NCBI GenBank assembly: GCA_030037185.1
Contig: JASHRR010000429.1
Coordinates: 1 to 9,925 of the forward strand
Direction: 5' to 3'
Length of the DNA stretch: 9,925 nt
Origin: Xanthobacteraceae bacterium
GTDB taxonomy: Bacteria > Pseudomonadota > Alphaproteobacteria > Rhizobiales > Xanthobacteraceae
The notes beneath the pieces are model-generated. The model made no database searches. It saw only the letters and a list, made by a program, of their open reading frames with translations, and was not told the DNA's origin. Positions 9,251 to 9,925 of the stretch are shown here, piece by piece (the first letter of the stretch is position 1; each line of letters starts with the position of its first letter). A program made the translations under genes and the position numbers.

Positions 9251-9381
9251 GGTTTCATCCACCCTTAATAATTGTTCCCCCACCTCAACGCTGTGGTTTA
9301 TCGCCACATTTTCGCCCCCCTGAGCAGCTTGGTAACGCAATTCTTGCTTGGGACTCGTCAATCCATGCTAGAAGGCATCTC
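9251..9381. promoter_or_regulatory. Divergent control region of chvI and the HugZ-like gene
   Basis: 131 bases separate the two start codons, so promoters for both must lie here or overlap the genes. No promoter match stands out. A dyad TGTGG-N7-CCACA (9292-9296 and 9304-9308) is the only symmetrical element seen; it could be a regulator site or chance. The chvI ribosome binding site GAAGG is at 9371-9375. Confidence 0.35.
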
Positions 9382-9925
9382 ATGGCGACTATCGCTCTTG
9401 TCGACGATGACCGCAACATCCTGACCTCTGTCTCCATTGCGCTGGAGGCCGAGGGATATCGGATCATGACCTACACGGATGGCGCCTCCGCGCTTGAGGG
9501 ATTCAAGTCGAGCCCGCCCGATCTGGCCATCTTGGATATCAAGATGCCGCGTATGGACGGCATGGAAACGCTGCGGCGTCTGCGACAGAAATCCGATATG
9601 CCGGTCATTTTCCTCACATCCAAGGATGAGGAAATCGATGAATTGTTCGGCCTCAAGATGGGAGCCGACGATTTCATCCGCAAACCGTTCTCGCAACGGC
9701 TTCTGGTCGAACGCGTCAAGGCCGTGTTGCGCCGTTCCGGCGGCAAAGACGGCACTGTGGCCAAGGAGACCGATACCGCCAAGGTGCTTGAGCGCGGGTC
9801 GCTGCGGATGGATCCGGAACGCCACACCTGCACGTGGAAGAATGAGCCCGTGACGTTGACCGTAACGGAATTTCTGATCCTGCAGGCGCTGGCGACCAGG
9901 CCGGGCGTGGTCAAGAGTCGCAACG
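9382..9925 (+). CDS. chvI: Response regulator ChvI (OmpR family), 5' part
   Basis: ChvI with its sensor kinase ChvG controls acid response, cell envelope, exopolysaccharide and host-interaction genes in rhizobia, Agrobacterium and Brucella. The 181 complete codons in the window cover a receiver domain with acidic pocket Asp8-Asp9-Asp10 ([10 protein letters not shown]), phosphoacceptor Asp52 ([12 protein letters not shown]), Thr79 (FLTSKDEE) and Lys101 (DDFIRKPF). A linker follows, then the start of the winged-helix DNA-binding domain from about residue 137 ([29 protein letters not shown]). The start at 9382 has GAAGG six bases upstream. The frame runs off the right edge without a stop. The partner kinase gene chvG is expected just beyond the edge. 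The sequence is very close to what I know of Bradyrhizobium-type ChvI. Confidence 0.95.
   Translation, partial: MATIALVDDDRNILTSVSIALEAEGYRIMTYTDGASALEGFKSSPPDLAILDIKMPRMDGMETLRRLRQKSDMPVIFLTSKDEEIDELFGLKMGADDFIRKPFSQRLLVERVKAVLRRSGGKDGTVAKETDTAKVLERGSLRMDPERHTCTWKNEPVTLTVTEFLILQALATRPGVVKSRN

Overview
The window looks like a chromosomal segment of an alphaproteobacterium of the order Hyphomicrobiales, most likely Bradyrhizobium/Rhodopseudomonas-like (Nitrobacteraceae). The grounds are the high GC content, the aa3 cytochrome oxidase order ctaC-ctaD-ctaB, a pckA gene close to the response regulator gene chvI (a known rhizobial neighbourhood), a Bug/TctC-type binding protein, an IalB-family protein, and GC-rich palindromes between genes. 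The assignment rests on recognising protein families; no search was run.

Layout. Positions 1-2859 (minus strand) hold a terminal-oxidase operon: ctaC (subunit II), ctaD (subunit I) and the start of ctaB (heme O synthase), which runs off the left edge. ctaC has an in-frame TGA where the family normally has tryptophan, and the expected C-terminal tail is still readable in frame up to a TAA at 2014-2016. Positions 2860-3256 are a gene-free divergent region with a GC palindrome, a 30-bp tandem repeat and overlapping back-to-back candidate promoters. Positions 3257-6033 (plus strand) hold an exported IalB-family protein, a periplasmic Bug/TctC solute-binding protein and a LigB-type extradiol dioxygenase. 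The last two plausibly work together in uptake and cleavage of an aromatic compound. Positions 6034-6401 are a gene-free region between convergent genes.

Positions 6402-8015 (minus) are pckA, ATP-dependent PEP carboxykinase, starting at a GTG with a strong ribosome binding site. Upstream of it (8016-8449) lie a good sigma-70-like promoter and a 28-bp tandem repeat, each copy with a CCGGC-N-GCCGG dyad. Positions 8450-9250 (minus) encode a HugZ/pyridoxamine-oxidase-like FMN/heme-type protein with a C-terminal DUF2470 domain. Positions 9382-9925 (plus) are the 5' part of chvI, the response regulator of the acid/envelope-responsive ChvG-ChvI system.

The window joins respiration (cta), gluconeogenesis from C4 acids (pckA), a global two-component regulator (chvI) and a small catabolic/transport cassette. 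No mobile element, CRISPR array, tRNA or rRNA was seen. The observations most worth checking are the ctaC nonsense codon, the two repeat-bearing regulatory regions (upstream of ctaC and of pckA), and the extradiol dioxygenase whose second expected iron-ligand histidine appears to be glutamine. I did not find a clearly new multi-gene system.
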